This document shows positions 11,276 through 13,416 of a stretch of DNA of 13,416 nucleotides, one piece after another. The notes beneath the pieces were generated by a model, which did no database searches, was not told the origin of the DNA, and worked only from the letters and a program-made list of their open reading frames with translations. The position numbers and the translations under genes are program-made. The stretch is from Clostridiales bacterium. Lineage in GTDB: Bacteria > Bacillota > Clostridia > Oscillospirales > Oscillospiraceae. The stretch's first letter is position 1; every line of letters starts with the position of its first letter. The stretch lies in contig JAJQET010000048.1 in NCBI GenBank assembly GCA_021201515.1, positions 1 to 13,416 of the forward strand, written 5' to 3'.

Positions 11276-13416
11276 TTGACCTTTCAAGACTGTCACTTAA
11301 TCGAACCTATTCTCCGTGCCCTGACCGAGCAGGGCTACACTGAACCCACCGCCATTCAGGCGGGGGCCATCCTCCCCGCCCTGGAGGGGCGGGATATTTT
11401 GGGCACCGCCCGCACCGGCACCGGCAAGACCTGTGCCTTTGCCACCCCCATTTTGCAGCTGCTGAGCCAGCGGCCTGCCCAGGGTCGGCCCATTCGGGCG
11501 CTGGTGCTGACCCCCACCCGGGAGCTGGCCATTCAGAACCAGGAGTGCTTTGAAGCCTACGGCAAGTATCTGAACCTGAAAAGCGTCGTCATCTTCGGCG
11601 GCGTGGGCCAGAACCCCCAGGTGGAGGCCATCCAGTCCGGGGCGGACATTCTGGTAGCCACCCCCGGCCGCTTGGCCGACCTGTACCAGCAGGGGCTGCT
11701 GGACCTGTCCCATCTGGAGATTTTCGTGCTGGACGAGGCCGACCGTATGCTGGACATGGGCTTTATCCACGATGTGCGGAAGATTCTGAAATGGCTGCCC
11801 AGAGAGAAACAGACCCTGTTTTTCTCCGCCACCATGCCGGAGGAACTCACCGACCTGGTGGGCAGCCTGCTCCACAAGCCCGTCCGGGTGTCGGTGGACC
11901 CGGTGAACTCCACCGTGGACGCCATTGAGCAGCAGGTCTACAAGGTGGACAAGGGCAACAAGACCCGCCTTCTGGTGCGGCTGCTGGCCCAGAACGACTG
12001 GCCCTCCGTGCTGGTGTTCACCCGGACGAAGCACGGGGCCAACAAGGTGTCCAAGGAGCTGGAGAAGGCGGACATTCCCGCCTCCGCCATCCACGGCAAC
12101 AAGAGCCAGACTGCCCGTCAGGCCGCCCTGTCCGGCTTCAAGGCCGGGGCGCTGCGGGTGCTGGTGGCCACTGACCTGGCCGCCCGCGGTCTGGACATTG
12201 AGGAGCTGGCCTGCGTCATCAACTATAATCTGCCGGAGGTGCCGGAGACCTACGTCCACCGCATCGGCCGCACCGGCCGGGCGGGCCATGGCGGCATCGC
12301 CATCTCCTTCTGCGACTTTGACGAGCAGCCCCTCCTCCACGACATTGAAAAGCTCATCCGCAAGACCGTCCCGGAGGTGAAGGGCCACCCCTTCCCCATG
12401 CAGCAGACTCAGCCCAGCCCCAGGGACAAGCAGGGCCGCATCATCAACGCTGAGGACCAGGAGGCCCGTGAAGCCGCCCGAAAGAGCGCAAAGGAGCGCC
12501 GGGAGGCCCAGACCGCCCAGCAGCAGGCCACCCCGGCTCAGCCGGAACAGAAGCCAGCCAAATTGGCGGAAAAACCGGCGAAGTCGGAAAAAAAGCAGGC
12601 CGCGAAGCCGGAAGCTGCCCCGTCCAAGCCGGTGCAGACCCCGCCGGAGGCCCCCGCCAAAGCCTCCGGCAAGAAAAAGAAGGGGAAGCAGAGCGTCTCC
12701 ACCGCCTCGGTGTCCGAGCTGTTCGGGGTGGACATCCCCGGCCTGCTGCCTGACCCGGTGGAGGAGCCGCCTGCGCTGGAGGAGAAGTTCGACTCCTCGG
12801 ACATCCTCCACCGCAAACCCAAAAAACCGGAGCGGCGGGTGGTGCCCTCCCTCAGCAGCGTCTCCCTGTTGCCCAACATTGAGCTGAAGGAGACCTTCGG
12901 CTCCAAGCTGCGGGAGGACAGCGCCACCTTCTCCCCCACAGGCGGGGCGCTGGACGCCACCGACCGGATGTTCAAAACGAAAACCGTCCTGCCGGAGCAG
13001 TACGGCGGAAAAAAACGGAACCCGGACGCCGAGGGTACCTCCGGTAAAAAGAAGAAAAAGTCCGGCCAGACCGAGGTGTCGTCCAAATCCGCTGACCGGT
13101 CCGCCGGGAAACCGTCCTCCGCCCCGGCCCAGTCCGGCAGCAAGGCGTCCGCCGGCCAGAGCGGGAAAAAATCCGCCCAAAAAAGCGGCGGAAAGAAGCC
13201 TGCCGCAAGCGCGCAGGAGCCGGCGGAAAAGTCCGCCAAACAGGGCAAAAAGGGGTCAAAGCAGCCCAAAAAAGGCAAGTCCGGCCAGAAGTTATCCGCC
13301 GATGTGGATAACCGTGTGCAAAAGTTTGCCAAGCCCCACTACCCCGCCGACAGCGGGATGCGCTACTCCCGCACCAAGGACTCCACCGAGCAGGCCAGCC
13401 TGATGAAGCCCTACTA
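11276..13416 (+). CDS. DEAD-box ATP-dependent RNA helicase with long basic tail (cut by window edge)
   Basis: A superfamily 2 RNA helicase that unwinds short RNA duplexes with ATP, typically in ribosome assembly, mRNA decay or cold adaptation. 713 residues are visible with no stop. The core (about 1-370) has every motif: Q motif GYTEPTAIQ (20-28), Walker A ARTGTGKT (45-52; Arg where Gln is usual), PTRELA (80-85), TPGR (129-132), DEAD (153-156), SAT (184-186), VLVFTRTK (245-252), ATDLAARGLDI (298-308) and HRIGRTGRAG (328-337). From about 373 on, the protein is Lys/Ala/Ser/Pro-rich low-complexity sequence, interrupted by a less biased segment at about 474-580. The start is TTG with AAGGA 9 bases upstream; MTFQDCHLIEPILRAL fits the family N-terminus. 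The tail resembles basic RNA-binding tails of CshA/RhlE-type helicases but is longer. Confidence 0.95.
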   Translation, partial: MTFQDCHLIEPILRALTEQGYTEPTAIQAGAILPALEGRDILGTARTGTGKTCAFATPILQLLSQRPAQGRPIRALVLTPTRELAIQNQECFEAYGKYLNLKSVVIFGGVGQNPQVEAIQSGADILVATPGRLADLYQQGLLDLSHLEIFVLDEADRMLDMGFIHDVRKILKWLPREKQTLFFSATMPEELTDLVGSLLHKPVRVSVDPVNSTVDAIEQQVYKVDKGNKTRLLVRLLAQNDWPSVLVFTRTKHGANKVSKELEKADIPASAIHGNKSQTARQAALSGFKAGALRVLVATDLAARGLDIEELACVINYNLPEVPETYVHRIGRTGRAGHGGIAISFCDFDEQPLLHDIEKLIRKTVPEVKGHPFPMQQTQPSPRDKQGRIINAEDQEAREAARKSAKERREAQTAQQQATPAQPEQKPAKLAEKPAKSEKKQAAKPEAAPSKPVQTPPEAPAKASGKKKKGKQSVSTASVSELFGVDIPGLLPDPVEEPPALEEKFDSSDILHRKPKKPERRVVPSLSSVSLLPNIELKETFGSKLREDSATFSPTGGALDATDRMFKTKTVLPEQYGGKKRNPDAEGTSGKKKKKSGQTEVSSKSADRSAGKPSSAPAQSGSKASAGQSGKKSAQKSGGKKPAASAQEPAEKSAKQGKKGSKQPKKGKSGQKLSADVDNRVQKFAKPHYPADSGMRYSRTKDSTEQASLMKPY
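12392..13416 (+). other. Low-complexity basic C-terminal tail region of the helicase
   Basis: Residues about 373-713+ of the helicase. Two Lys/Ala/Pro-rich stretches (about 398-473 and 578-675, with KKKKGK and KKKKK clusters and repeated SGKK/SGGKK units) flank a segment at about 474-577 with normal composition (SVSELFGVDIPGLLPDPVEE, SSVSLLPNIELKETFGSKL, TGGALDATDRMF). The tail is probably disordered and binds RNA. The composed middle segment suggests a short interaction motif. Confidence 0.7.

Noticed and set aside
11297..13180. Long minus-strand open frame opposite the helicase
   Set aside because: Shadow of the helicase; repetitive Gly/Leu/Arg/His translation, whereas the plus strand carries every DEAD-box motif.
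1..13416. CRISPR arrays, tRNA or rRNA genes, insertion sequences, prophage genes
   Set aside because: I looked for direct repeats with regular spacers, T-loop/CCA signatures, transposase motifs and phage structural genes and found none; the phage-type lysozyme domain is part of a secreted host-style protein.

Overview
The window is a GC-rich stretch of a Gram-positive anaerobe chromosome, most like the Clostridia family Oscillospiraceae (Flavonifractor, Oscillibacter or Dysosmobacter type). The inference rests on strong AGGAGG-type ribosome sites, the clostridial miaB-mutS gene order, a Ser/Glu-rich lipoprotein with an RsiV/PdaC-like domain, and a secreted tail-lysozyme/FN3 protein. Nothing looks like a prophage or plasmid. 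Most of the window is housekeeping sequence, and the unusual material is in the intergenic regions.

Layout. Minus strand, 1-3514: the start of mutS (cut by the left edge), miaB with a TTG start, and a lipoprotein gene. The lipoprotein gene has its own promoter and terminator. miaB has a strong promoter and probably also drives mutS, across a head-to-head pair of REP-like hairpins. Positions 3515-4156 hold no gene, but contain a promoter-terminator pair that would make a very short RNA, a strong hairpin, and the pyrG promoter and leader. Plus strand, 4157-5788: pyrG (CTP synthase), sharing a bidirectional terminator with the convergent gene at 5855-8839. That gene encodes a 994-residue secreted protein with a signal peptide, a tail-lysozyme domain, an Ig-like domain, a ricin-type beta-trefoil and five FN3 repeats. 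It is divergent from a MATE efflux gene (9128-10450). The MATE leader carries an H-type pseudoknot hairpin overlapping a strong intrinsic terminator, as expected of a ligand-sensing attenuator; a guanidine-IV (mepA-type) riboswitch is the best candidate. About 825 bases follow without a gene but with a further REP-like unit and many hairpins. A DEAD-box RNA helicase with a long, low-complexity basic tail then runs off the right edge.

How the parts relate. There is no single pathway. mutS and miaB are probably co-transcribed. The lipoprotein and the lysozyme act outside the membrane. The MATE pump is probably induced by a small cation through its leader. The helicase promoter is followed within a few bases by a terminator hairpin. 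Three times in the window (3726, 8972, 11069) a good promoter is followed closely by an intrinsic terminator. Six of seven predicted promoters carry an extended -10 (TGN) motif, five of them with a 17-base spacer to a recognisable -35.

All motif positions were read by eye; no database or folding program was run.
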